From NCBI GenBank assembly GCA_910587455.1, contig CAJULK010000003.1, positions 1 to 64,000 on the forward strand: a stretch of 64,000 bases of DNA, written 5' to 3'. The position numbers and the translations under genes are program-made. Below the pieces are notes generated by a model. That model worked only from the letters and a program-made list of their open reading frames with translations, was not told the origin of the DNA and did not search any database. This document shows, piece by piece, positions 1-6,229 of the stretch (the first letter of the stretch is position 1; each line of letters begins with the position of its first letter). The stretch is from an uncultured Christensenellaceae bacterium (GTDB taxonomy: Bacteria > Bacillota > Clostridia > Christensenellales > Pumilibacteraceae).

Positions 1-93
1 TATTTTTTATTCTCGGAAGTTCTCAAATTCTTCCATTAAACAAAATAGCCCGAACATTCTTTTTACGGTAAAGAAGTTCAAGCTATTAAGACT

Positions 94-177
94 TGGTGCG
101 AGCGACAGGATTTGAACCTGCACGGAAAGTCCACCGGATCCTAAGTCCGGCGCGTCTGCCAATTTCGCCACGCTCGC
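94..177 (-). tRNA. tRNA-Leu (anticodon TAG)
   Basis: An 84-nt class II tRNA is readable on the minus strand. A 7-bp acceptor stem (GCGAGCG with CGCTCGC), a D arm, an anticodon stem CCGGA/TCCGG with loop CTTAGGA, a long variable arm and a T arm containing GGTTCAAATCC are visible. The 3' CCA is encoded. Bases 1-93 downstream hold nothing I can identify. Confidence 0.96.
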
Positions 178-187
178 AAACATATAT

Positions 188-216
188 ATTTTAGCATGTT
201 GTCGCGTAATTTGCAA
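188..216 (-). promoter_or_regulatory. Promoter of tRNA-Leu
   Basis: On the minus strand TTGCAA (211-216) and TAAAAT (188-193) are separated by 17 bp. The -10 box lies about 10 nt before the first tRNA base. Confidence 0.7.
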
Positions 217-263
217 CCGATTCGAGGGCTTGCGCACGATTTTGGATTATTTGCCGTTTTCGC

Positions 264-292
264 TTGATAATGCCGAACGATCATTGTATAAT
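264..292 (+). promoter_or_regulatory. Promoter of rdgB, leaderless type
   Basis: TTGATA (264-269), a 17-bp spacer and TATAAT (287-292) form a near-consensus promoter. Only 6 nt separate the -10 box from the ATG at 299, so transcription should begin at or next to the start codon. No Shine-Dalgarno sequence fits in the gap. Confidence 0.75.
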
Positions 293-298
293 ATTTGT

Positions 299-880
299 AT
301 GAAACAACAACTTGTTTTGGCAACTGGCAATTTAGGCAAGCTCAGAGAATTCAGAGCAATGCTTCCGTCGTTCGAAATACTTTCGCCAAAGGATCTGCGT
401 ATGGATTTCGACGTCGAAGAGACGGGCAGTACGTTTTACGAAAACGCTCTCATAAAGGCAAAAGCCCTGTTCGAGCTGTGCGGCAAACCCGCCGTGGCGG
501 ACGACAGCGGACTTTGCGTCAAAGCGCTCGGCGGTGCGCCGGGTGTGTTTTCCGCGCGGTACAGCGGCGGAAACGATCGCGACAATATGATCAAACTGCT
601 CAAAGCGTTGAGCGGAAAGTCGGACAGAACGGCATATTTCGAGTCGTGTATCGTCTATTACGACGGCAAGCGTGCGGTCGAGTCTACGGGCAGAACATTC
701 GGCAGAATAACCGACGAAATAATAGGCGACGGCGGATTCGGTTACGACCCGATTTTTTTGAGCGACGATCTTTCCAAAACTTTCGGACAAGCGACCGAAG
801 CCGAAAAGAACGGAGTAAGCCATCGTTACCGTGCGCTCGTCGGTTTGCGCGAAAAACTCGGACTTGACAATGAACCGTAA
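299..880 (+). CDS. rdgB: RdgB/HAM1 XTP/dITP pyrophosphatase
   Basis: The 193-aa product matches the RdgB/HAM1 family, which hydrolyses non-canonical purine nucleotides (XTP, dITP, ITP) to monophosphates and keeps them out of DNA. Family signatures are the N-terminal ATGNLGKLREF, the central ADDSGLCVKALGGAPGVFSARY and the C-terminal GGFGYDPIF and SHRYRAL. The length is normal. The ATG at 299 is preferred because it opens directly on the conserved N terminus and sits 6 nt after a strong -10 box; an upstream in-frame ATG at 230 would place the promoter inside the gene. The last 11 nt overlap the phosphoesterase gene, so the two are probably co-transcribed. Confidence 0.93.
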   Translation: MKQQLVLATGNLGKLREFRAMLPSFEILSPKDLRMDFDVEETGSTFYENALIKAKALFELCGKPAVADDSGLCVKALGGAPGVFSARYSGGNDRDNMIKLLKALSGKSDRTAYFESCIVYYDGKRAVESTGRTFGRITDEIIGDGGFGYDPIFLSDDLSKTFGQATEAEKNGVSHRYRALVGLREKLGLDNEP

Positions 881-1340
881 ATCATTTCGAATAACCGTCG
901 TATCCGACGTGCACGGTGCGGTAGAACGTCTCGGTCGGTTGATACGCGAAATAAACTCGGGAAATTATTTTGTTTTCTGCGGCGACGGTGTGCGCGATGT
1001 TATGCGTGTTGCGGGCGAGATAACCGTTCCCATGCTGTGCGTTCGCGGCAACAACGATTTCGGCAGCGAACTTGCCGAAACTGTTATCGAAAACTTATGC
1101 GGAATACGCACGCTCGTCACGCACGGGCATAGGATGGGTGTTCGGCGCGGAACGGAAGTGCTCGCGGACGTTGCCTGCCGAAACGGCTGCGTTCTCGCTT
1201 TTTACGGGCATACGCATGTTTTCGACGACAGAACGGTCGGCGGCGTGCGCATAATAAACGCAGGCGCGCTGTGCAACGGTTCGTACGCTTCGGTGGAAGT
1301 CGCCGACGGAACGGTTATCTGCAATCGTAAAACCGTTTGA
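870..1340 (+). CDS. YfcE/MJ0936-type metallophosphoesterase
   Basis: The 156-aa product is a small calcineurin-like phosphoesterase of the YfcE/MJ0936 type. Metal-binding motifs are visible in order: VVSDVHG near the N terminus, FCGDGVRD, RGNND, THGH and YGHTH near the C terminus. These enzymes hydrolyse phosphodiesters in vitro, and their physiological substrate is usually unknown. The gene starts inside the 3' end of rdgB (11-nt overlap), the pairing common in Firmicutes. The family assignment is firm; the substrate is not predictable. Confidence 0.9.
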   Translation: MNRKSFRITVVSDVHGAVERLGRLIREINSGNYFVFCGDGVRDVMRVAGEITVPMLCVRGNNDFGSELAETVIENLCGIRTLVTHGHRMGVRRGTEVLADVACRNGCVLAFYGHTHVFDDRTVGGVRIINAGALCNGSYASVEVADGTVICNRKTV

Positions 1341-1365
1341 TTAAGAAGCCGTGATTACGGTCTTG

Positions 1366-1695
1366 TCAGGACGTTTTTTTCGTTTTGTTGCGCTTTACGG
1401 GAAGCGGCGTTATCTTTTCGAGAATAGCGATCGCGCTTTCAAACAATTCGACGTTTTCGGGGTCGAGTATATAATGTTCTTTCGATCCGGCATAGGGGAT
1501 CCCGCACGGCGAGTCTTTCATAAGCCCGTCGATTTCGGGCAATTTTTTTACGTACACCGTATCGTCGCACACAAGAAGTACGGGCTTGTCGTTTACGTAG
1601 ACCATATACTCGCCGAACATTTTTTTGAAGCGCGCCGAATATCCGCCGCCTATCTGTTCGGTAACAAATTCGATAAACTGTTGGGAAGTAGCCAT
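1366..1695 (-). CDS. TfoX N-terminal domain protein
   Basis: The 109-aa product resembles stand-alone TfoX/Sxy N-terminal domains: FVTEQIGGGYSARFKKMFGEYMVYVNDKPVLLVCDD near the start and KDSPCGIPYAGSKEHYILDPE further on. In Proteobacteria TfoX controls competence, but the short N-terminal versions in Firmicutes have no established role, so only the fold can be called. An AGGCGGA-like ribosome binding site lies 7-8 nt before the ATG. The gene converges with the phosphoesterase gene. Confidence 0.75.
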   Translation of the reverse strand: MATSQQFIEFVTEQIGGGYSARFKKMFGEYMVYVNDKPVLLVCDDTVYVKKLPEIDGLMKDSPCGIPYAGSKEHYILDPENVELFESAIAILEKITPLPVKRNKTKKTS

Positions 1696-1757
1696 TATGT
1701 TCCGCCTTTTTGCTGTTGTTTGTTATGCGCAAAAATCTTTGTCTTTGCGGCGTGGAT

Positions 1758-1970
1758 TCATCTCAAATATTTGATCAAAAACAGTTCTGCCGCCGCCTGT
1801 CCGCGTACCGTCATGCTTCCGCAATCGGTATATCCGAGTTTGATATAACACCTCCCGTCGCGAATTTTTATGTCCAATTAATCGGGCGATATATGCTTGT
1901 CGAGCGTGAGCCAAAACGCTTTGTCGTCGGCGCGGGCGTGACGTATTTCGATGTTTGATTCGGTTTTCAT
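1758..1970 (-). pseudogene. Decayed GNAT acetyltransferase
   Basis: One minus-strand frame reads 30 codons that look like a GNAT N terminus (MKTESNIEIRHARADDKAFW..LDKHISPD). It then meets a TAA and continues in the same frame with LDIKIRDGRCYI and a typical GNAT C terminus (KLGYTDCGSMTVRGQAAAELFLIKYLR). The whole frame is 70 codons against about 140-150 for an intact enzyme, and the central acetyl-CoA-binding region is missing. The remnant therefore carries one nonsense codon and an internal deletion that joins RDGRCYI to KLGYTD. The GNAT call rests on motif resemblance only. Confidence 0.68.
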
Positions 1971-2122
1971 AAAGCTCTCATTTAATTTGACTTACGATCG
2001 ATGTTTGACCGCATTGCAGCGGAAAAGCTCCGTTTCCCGTATCTGCGCCGAATATGATCCCGACAATAGTCAGAGCAATCAGAACAAAAACGAATAAGCA
2101 GATAAACTCGTTGGTATATTTT
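1971..2122 (-). other. Short intergenic stretch with a possible membrane-peptide frame
   Basis: Between the acetyltransferase remnant and the membrane protein gene, one minus-strand frame ends at 1978 and reads WNEKYTNEFICLFVFVLIALTIVGIIFG, a plausible membrane segment. It has no good start codon of its own. It lies one frame away from the end of the upstream gene, across the run of A codons (NNNKKK) near 2140. It may be a remnant or a frameshift extension of that gene. Confidence 0.3.
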
Positions 2123-2590
2123 TCATTCCATGTAGGCTTTTTTTTTGTTGTTGTTCTGAACGACGTTTTTGTAGCTTATAAGTATATGCGTCACCGCGAA
2201 CAGCAGGGAAAAAGCCATAAGCGGCACATAAGCCAGTGTAATTCCGCTGAACAGAAAAATGCTTGACGGGATTACGGAAAGCGACAATGCTTTAAGTTTG
2301 TCGTTCCTGTTACGGCAGACTATCCAAAATATAATATACGCAAGACATAAGCCGCCGTTAACAGACAGATAGACCGTGAGCGCATGATCGAACCAAAAGT
2401 TAAAATACGTATGAGGAATATTGAATATCATCAATGCAAAGTAGCCGTATCTGCCGATCTGTTCGCAAATAACGACCGCTTTTTTATTGTAGTAATTCGC
2501 CGCATCGTTTTTGTGCTTTACGGCATAAACGATATTCGGTATCATTATGATAGCCATAACGGCAAGTCCGTAATAGTTAAACCAATTCAT
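2123..2590 (-). CDS. Small polytopic membrane protein, unknown function
   Basis: The 155-aa product has about four or five hydrophobic segments: NYYGLAVMAIIMIPNIVYAV at the N terminus, a pair around YFALMIFNI and LCLAYIIFWIVC, then VIPSSIFLFSGITL and PLMAFSLLFAVTHIL. It ends in a polar tail rich in Asn and Lys. I recognise the general look of an uncharacterised membrane family of Clostridia but cannot name it. The ATG lies exactly 6 nt after a TATAAT box, so the message is probably leaderless. Confidence 0.65.
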   Translation of the reverse strand: MNWFNYYGLAVMAIIMIPNIVYAVKHKNDAANYYNKKAVVICEQIGRYGYFALMIFNIPHTYFNFWFDHALTVYLSVNGGLCLAYIIFWIVCRNRNDKLKALSLSVIPSSIFLFSGITLAYVPLMAFSLLFAVTHILISYKNVVQNNNKKKAYME

Positions 2591-2596
2591 AAAATC

Positions 2597-2625
2597 ATTA
2601 TAACAGACGGTGCGGATTTTTTCAA
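2597..2625 (-). promoter_or_regulatory. Promoter of the 155-aa membrane protein, leaderless type
   Basis: Reading the minus strand, TTGAAA (2620-2625), a 17-bp spacer and TATAAT (2597-2602) precede the ATG at 2590 by exactly 6 nt (GATTTT). No ribosome binding site is possible. Confidence 0.75.
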
Positions 2626-2710
2626 GCGATTAGCGGATTTGTGTATATAACGATTGGAAATTCTGTTCATATAGAAGATTATGTGCGTATGGACAACGGG
2701 GGAGTTGCGA

Positions 2711-3361
2711 CTAAATTTCCGTTATATTTTCGTAGCTCTTCAACTGTCCGCTTTCTTGAATGACAATACAACTGTGAATATTGCCTTCTTCTTCCCAAAT
2801 ATATTCGAAAACAACTTTCACGTCCAAACTCTCGTAAAAAGCGTCGTCATCAATGCCGACTTCGTAATGTGTCGCCAATCCGTTAATTCTTTGTCCTACA
2901 TGAATACTTATGTAACTGTTAACGCTTACGCTGTAATAGTCATCAGGTACGTCTGCAACATACCGCGCTCCGTGCTCGTTGAATTTCTCGACTATTTGCG
3001 TGAACGAATAATCCAAGTTCCACGTCGCAATATACGGCTTTTCCTGTTTCGGATTCGACGGGATTATAATATAGATCTCTTTTCCGTCTTTTTCGCCGAC
3101 AACATAGTATGCGTAATGACTCCGCAAAGTGTACTGAGTCGTCAATTCGCTTCCGGGTTCGTGATCGAATATCAGCGCATCGGTATCTATCCATAAAACT
3201 TTATCGCAACCGAAATCCTTTTTTGCTATTGCGATAGCGTCATCGGCTTTTATGTCCTGCGGCGTGCATGCTATAAGCATGAAACCGACAATGCATATGA
3301 GTATCGGCGCAAAAATTGCTGCTGCGAATGCCTTGTGTTTTTTTACGAAGCGCGCGATCAT
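2711..3361 (-). CDS. Predicted lipoprotein, unknown function
   Basis: The 216-aa product starts with a basic stretch (ARFVKKHK), a hydrophobic segment and a lipobox FMLIAC with Cys at about residue 32, so it is probably a lipoprotein facing outward. The rest is soluble and acidic. DDAIAIAKKDFGCDKVLW resembles the helix and strand of small PepSY-like or DUF domains, but I cannot assign a family. The ATG has a good ribosome binding site (AGAGGAGA, about 9 nt upstream). It is a single gene with its own consensus promoter. Confidence 0.65.
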   Translation of the reverse strand: MIARFVKKHKAFAAAIFAPILICIVGFMLIACTPQDIKADDAIAIAKKDFGCDKVLWIDTDALIFDHEPGSELTTQYTLRSHYAYYVVGEKDGKEIYIIIPSNPKQEKPYIATWNLDYSFTQIVEKFNEHGARYVADVPDDYYSVSVNSYISIHVGQRINGLATHYEVGIDDDAFYESLDVKVVFEYIWEEEGNIHSCIVIQESGQLKSYENITEI

Positions 3362-3402
3362 GATTGTTACATCTCCTCTGAACTTTAATTATATTATTGT
3401 TT

Positions 3403-3431
3403 ATTATATCACTATGGTATGCGCCTGTCAA
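3403..3431 (-). promoter_or_regulatory. Promoter of the lipoprotein gene
   Basis: On the minus strand TTGACA (3426-3431) and TATAAT (3403-3408), both exact consensus, are spaced 17 bp apart. The leader is about 35 nt with a normal ribosome binding site, unlike the leaderless promoters in this window. Confidence 0.8.
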
Positions 3432-3480
3432 TACCCATTTTTGAGCATATGATCTTGAACGGTGAACAGTAAATAAGTAA

Positions 3481-3512
3481 AACTCGCCGCCGACAACAAC
3501 CGTCGGCGAGTT
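3481..3512 (-). terminator. Probable terminator after the XRE gene
   Basis: AACTCGCC and GGCGAGTT form a strong stem with an inner GAC/GTC pair and a small bulge. On the minus strand it is followed by a short T-rich tail. It lies 31 bp past the stop of the regulator gene. Confidence 0.5.
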
Positions 3513-3542
3513 CGGGCGGAGAGTGTAACACTTAAACGAATG

Positions 3543-4148
3543 TTAGCTCAATCTTTTTTTGCAGAAACTTTTTTTGCCGCATTTGGGGCATTTTAATTTT
3601 CTTTTGGTGAACATATGCGCGCCGAAAATAAAATCTTTCATCGACGGCACGAATTTTTCTCCGCAAACGGGACATTCATAAACGCCGGCGTCCACTGTTA
3701 AAACGCAACAGACGCCTATGCCGAGAACTATGACGGTGACCGATAAAACGATACAACCGATTCTCAACCAAATAGGCGCGGAAAGCAAAGCGCTCATAAG
3801 AATTACGGCAAGACTTGCAAGTATTGTGATAGCGGCTACAATAAAAGAAGCCGCCAATCGTTTTTTTGCGTCTTTTCTTTTTTTCATTAAATCCGTAACA
3901 ATATATTCTTCGGCATTTTCTTTGTAACGTTTTTCGTCCAAATGTCCGCCCGAAAGCAGTTCGTTAATAGTTATATTATAGAATTCGCTCAGTATTTGCA
4001 AAATTTCTACGGGCGGTAAATAATTTCCGTTTTCCCAGCGTGAAACCGTTTTGTTCGTAACACCGATTTTTTCACCCAATTCGTCTTGCGTCAAATTTTT
4101 TTCTCTGCGCAATTCGGCTAAAAACTTTCCTATTTTTTGCATGTCCAT
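3543..4148 (-). CDS. XRE-family regulator with membrane segments and zinc ribbon
   Basis: The 201-aa product has a Cro/CI-type helix-turn-helix at residues 5-65 (LTQDELGEKIGVTNKTVSRWENG). A charged linker follows, then two hydrophobic segments at about 100-120 and 127-150. A C-terminal zinc ribbon has CPVC (159-162) and CPKC (187-190). This suggests a membrane-tethered regulator, but its targets and signal are unknown. The ATG at 4148 is chosen because AAGGAGAT lies 7 nt upstream and the HTH begins there; a longer frame reaching 4391 is non-homologous filler. A TATAAT box at 4179-4184 lacks a clear -35, which would fit activator dependence. Confidence 0.8.
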   Translation of the reverse strand: MDMQKIGKFLAELRREKNLTQDELGEKIGVTNKTVSRWENGNYLPPVEILQILSEFYNITINELLSGGHLDEKRYKENAEEYIVTDLMKKRKDAKKRLAASFIVAAITILASLAVILMSALLSAPIWLRIGCIVLSVTVIVLGIGVCCVLTVDAGVYECPVCGEKFVPSMKDFIFGAHMFTKRKLKCPKCGKKSFCKKRLS

Positions 4149-4256
4149 TATCGGTATCTCCTTATCGTCGATAACAGTATTATAGCACACCGATATAAAA
4201 ATGTATTGCCCATAAACAGCGAATTCTAAACAAACGTTACAAAAAATTCGTATGGT

Positions 4257-4285
4257 TTGGCGCTGTTCAAGTGATTTATTATAAT
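4257..4285 (+). promoter_or_regulatory. Plus-strand promoter with no coding gene downstream
   Basis: TTGGCG (4257-4262), a 17-bp spacer and a consensus TATAAT (4280-4285) point rightward into a 120-bp stretch with no plus-strand gene. It is the likely promoter of the structured RNA candidate. Confidence 0.55.
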
Positions 4286-4291
4286 ATGCGC

Positions 4292-4411
4292 GCCGCGACG
4301 TAAAGACATAAGCAATAAAACCGAACGTCGAGCGGACAAAATTTGCATAAGCAAAGAGCGACAAGGGAAGAAGTAAAAATCGGCAAAGCACTTTTGTACT
4401 TTACCGATTTT
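4292..4411 (+). ncRNA. Candidate structured small RNA
   Basis: Starting about 7 nt after the -10 box, the predicted transcript contains three hairpins. The first pairs CCGC-GACGT (4293-4301) with ACGTC-(GA)-GCGG (4325-4335), 9 bp with a 2-nt bulge. The second is TTTGC-ATAA-GCAAA (4342-4355). The third is an AATCGG..CCGATT terminator (4378-4409) ending in TTTT. No plausible protein is encoded on this strand and I recognise no known RNA family. The last hairpin may instead serve only as the terminator of the GIY-YIG gene on the other strand. Confidence 0.42.
4376..4411 (-). terminator. Terminator, usable from both sides
   Basis: AATCGG-c-AAAG and CTTT-a-CCGATT form a stem with one mismatch. 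The minus-strand reading ends in TTTTT, placing it about 35 bp past the GIY-YIG stop. The plus-strand reading also ends in TTTT. Confidence 0.65.
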
Positions 4412-4444
4412 GGGTGTGCGACAGTGTGTGCCATAAGAATTGCA

Positions 4445-5290
4445 TTAATTGCTATTCATTCCGAATTTTCTTGTCATTAAGACATCTTTCCAATATTTTT
4501 CTCGACTGATTATATACTCATTGCCTAAGTTAATATTACATACTTCTAAAATCGAATACTTGAAATTATTTCTATATTCAATGCCGTTATTAAGTAATAT
4601 TTCTTTTAGTTCGATATTTCCACCGTGTCCGTTTTTTACATATTCAGACCATCGTTGCCATATACAATCTTCTCCGTATGCGCTACCTACATATTGCTTA
4701 CCTGTAAGAGTGTCTACAATTAGGTAAATACCTTTTACATTAGATAAAGCAGATTTCCAAGTTGCAATGTTGTTTTCAATAATATGCTTTAATGTTTGAT
4801 AAGAAATATTTACATTATCAAAGCCATTAAAATCGTTTATGGTAACTCGTTTGCCTAAAATAGAAAAAACCAAAATATCCGCAGGGTTTGTTCCGTTCTT
4901 TGTTTGCAATTCTAAACAGGGGTATGAGGCACGAAACTCTTTTTTATAATAAACAAAGACCCTGCCGATTAAATCTTTTTGATTTTCTGTAAGCGTTAAA
5001 TCGTAATGCCAACCACTCCAACCGTCGTTATGCGTTACAGATTGTGGCGTTTGATTATTAACTTTATAAACGCCACCGAAAAGCCAAATATCTCTATCAT
5101 AATAAATCAATGATATAACGTAATCCCGATTAAAATTCCTGTTTGTTTGATTTGCTTGCCATTTGTCAAATTCGTTGATTAAAAATTTCTCATAAGGTTT
5201 TCTTTTGTAGTCCGCACCTGTAGCAAAATGGATTTTATAATTATTATAGTCTTCTGTTTTTATGTTAAGTATATCAACTAATTTTATCAT
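4445..5290 (-). CDS. GIY-YIG nuclease-domain protein
   Basis: The 281-aa product carries a GIY-YIG domain in its C-terminal third: KGIYLIVDTLTGKQYVGSA with GIY at 187-189 and YVG at 200-202. A conserved Arg follows (WQRW, about 213), with a candidate catalytic Glu in SREKYWK (about 264). These residues cut one DNA strand in the family. The first 170 residues are a soluble domain I cannot name. The gene is far more AT-rich and Asn/Ile/Lys-rich than its neighbours, and lies just past the 3' end of a tRNA operon, which suggests acquisition by transfer. The ATG has AGGAAGA about 8 nt upstream. A homing endonuclease is possible, but no intron or broken host gene is seen. Confidence 0.8.
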   Translation of the reverse strand: MIKLVDILNIKTEDYNNYKIHFATGADYKRKPYEKFLINEFDKWQANQTNRNFNRDYVISLIYYDRDIWLFGGVYKVNNQTPQSVTHNDGWSGWHYDLTLTENQKDLIGRVFVYYKKEFRASYPCLELQTKNGTNPADILVFSILGKRVTINDFNGFDNVNISYQTLKHIIENNIATWKSALSNVKGIYLIVDTLTGKQYVGSAYGEDCIWQRWSEYVKNGHGGNIELKEILLNNGIEYRNNFKYSILEVCNINLGNEYIISREKYWKDVLMTRKFGMNSN

Positions 5291-5333
5291 TTGTTGTCTC
5301 TTCCTATTAGATAATTTTATCGCCTATAAATAA

Positions 5334-5366
5334 ATGACCGATAAGATAGTGGTTCTTATCGGTCAT
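5334..5366 (-). terminator. Terminator of the tRNA operon
   Basis: A perfect 13-bp stem (ATGACCGATAAGA / TCTTATCGGTCAT) with a 7-nt loop ends 4 bp past the CCA of tRNA-Tyr. The following T-rich stretch is interrupted. Confidence 0.65.
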
Positions 5367-5370
5367 ATTT

Positions 5371-5455
5371 TGGTGGACGGGGGTGGATTCGAACCACCGA
5401 AAGCGATGCTGACAGATTTACAGTCTGTTCCCTTTGGCCACTCGGGAACCCGTCC
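5371..5455 (-). tRNA. tRNA-Tyr (anticodon GTA)
   Basis: An 85-nt class II tRNA with acceptor GGACGGG/CCCGTCC, anticodon loop CTGTAAA inside stem CAGA/TCTG, a long variable arm, a T arm with GGTTCGAATCC and an encoded CCA. It is the last gene of the tRNA operon. Confidence 0.95.
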
Positions 5456-5459
5456 TTAT

Positions 5460-5535
5460 TGGTGATCCATCCGCGACTCGAACGCGGGACAACTTGATTA
5501 AAAGTCAAGTGCTCTACCAACTGAGCTAATGGACC
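5460..5535 (-). tRNA. tRNA-Lys (anticodon TTT)
   Basis: A 76-nt tRNA with acceptor GGTCCAT, D arm AGCTCAGTTGGTAGAGC, anticodon loop CTTTTAA in stem TTGA/TCAA and a T arm with GTTCGAGTC. CCA is encoded. Confidence 0.96.
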
Positions 5536-5538
5536 GTA

Positions 5539-5613
5539 TGGCTGGGGTAGTAGGATTCGAACCTACGGATGACGGAGTCAGAGTCCGTAGCCTTACCGCT
5601 TGGCGATACCCCA
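5539..5613 (-). tRNA. tRNA-Gln (anticodon CTG)
   Basis: A 75-nt tRNA with acceptor TGGGGTA/TACCCCA and anticodon stem ACGGA/TCCGT around loop CTCTGAC, which reads CAG. CCA is encoded. The about 100 bp between it and the second tRNA-Gln gene hold nothing else recognisable. Confidence 0.95.
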
Positions 5614-5713
5614 ATATGTCGGCATTTAGGGTAAGAGCTTGCCCGCGCAAAACCGTATTTGCCGATCTCGATCGCGCCCGACGGCTCAGCCGTATGGGAC
5701 TTTGACCGTTGCG

Positions 5714-5788
5714 TGGCAGGGGTAGCAGGATTCGAACCTGCGAGTGCGAAAGTCAAAGTCTCGTGCCTTACCGCTTGGCGATACCCCT
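5714..5788 (-). tRNA. tRNA-Gln (anticodon TTG)
   Basis: A 75-nt tRNA closely similar to the neighbouring tRNA-Gln, with acceptor AGGGGTA/TACCCCT and loop CTTTGAC, which reads CAA. The anticodon stem CGAGA/TTTCG contains one G-U pair. CCA is encoded. Confidence 0.95.
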
Positions 5789-5792
5789 ACAG

Positions 5793-5871
5793 TGGGGTGG
5801 GTAAAGGGATTCGAACCCTTGGCCTCTAGAGCCACAATCTAGCGCTCTAACCAAACTGAGCTATACCCACC
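5793..5871 (-). tRNA. tRNA-His (anticodon GTG)
   Basis: A 79-nt tRNA with the histidine-specific extra 5' G (GGTGGGT paired with ACCCACC), anticodon loop TTGTGGC and an encoded CCA. The D loop is one or two bases longer than usual. Confidence 0.94.
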
Positions 5872-5875
5872 ATAA

Positions 5876-5952
5876 TGGCACGCCCGGAGGGATTTGAACC
5901 CCCGACAAACGCCTTAGAAGGGCGCTGCTCTATCCAGCTGAGCTACGGGCGC
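5876..5952 (-). tRNA. tRNA-Arg (anticodon TCT)
   Basis: A 77-nt tRNA with acceptor GCGCCCG/CGGGCGT (first pair G-U), anticodon loop CTTCTAA in stem GCC/GGC, a T arm with GGTTCAAATCC and an encoded CCA. It reads AGA. Confidence 0.95.
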
Positions 5953-5957
5953 ACGGC

Positions 5958-6031
5958 TGGAGCGGGTGATGGGAATCGAACCCACGTGGTCGGCTTGGAA
6001 GGCCGAAACTCTACCATTGAGCTACACCCGC
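5958..6031 (-). tRNA. tRNA-Gly (anticodon TCC)
   Basis: A 74-nt tRNA with acceptor GCGGGTG/CACCCGC, anticodon loop CTTCCAA in stem CGGC/GCCG and an encoded CCA. It is the first gene of a seven-tRNA operon (Gly-Arg-His-Gln-Gln-Lys-Tyr). Confidence 0.96.
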
Positions 6032-6043
6032 ACGTGCTTATCA

Positions 6044-6073
6044 AGAATATCATATTTCGGTGGTGTTTGTCAA
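6044..6073 (-). promoter_or_regulatory. Promoter of the tRNA operon
   Basis: On the minus strand TTGACA (6068-6073) and TATTCT (6044-6049) are 18 bp apart and end 12 bp before tRNA-Gly. Confidence 0.7.
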
Positions 6074-6184
6074 CGATTTTATCGCTAAAATCAATCATTA
6101 TTGAGTAAAATTTATAATAAATATTTATAAAGCGCATGTCCGCGGCGGCATGATTCTTTTATTTATTCGCTTAGGCGGCAGGCG

Positions 6185-6213
6185 TTGACCCGTTCGAGTA
6201 TTTGTGTTATACT
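6185..6213 (+). promoter_or_regulatory. Promoter of the flavin-reductase-like gene
   Basis: TTGACC (6185-6190), a 17-bp spacer and TATACT (6208-6213). The predicted leader is about 10 nt and still holds AGAGGT before the ATG at 6230. Confidence 0.65.
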
Positions 6214-6229
6214 ATCAAAGAGGTAAATT

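Noticed and set aside
230..298. A longer rdgB start at 230
   Set aside because: The extra 23 residues lack family similarity and would contain the promoter at 264-292.
2654..2706. Terminator for the lipoprotein gene
   Set aside because: No stem with a T run could be found downstream of 2711 on the minus strand.
4445..5290. GIY-YIG gene as an intron-encoded homing endonuclease
   Set aside because: No group I or II intron structure and no interrupted gene flank it. The neighbouring tRNA genes are intact.
5526..6137. Open frames of 64-77 codons over the tRNA cluster
   Set aside because: They read through tRNA genes in both directions and give the familiar spurious peptides of tRNA arrays.
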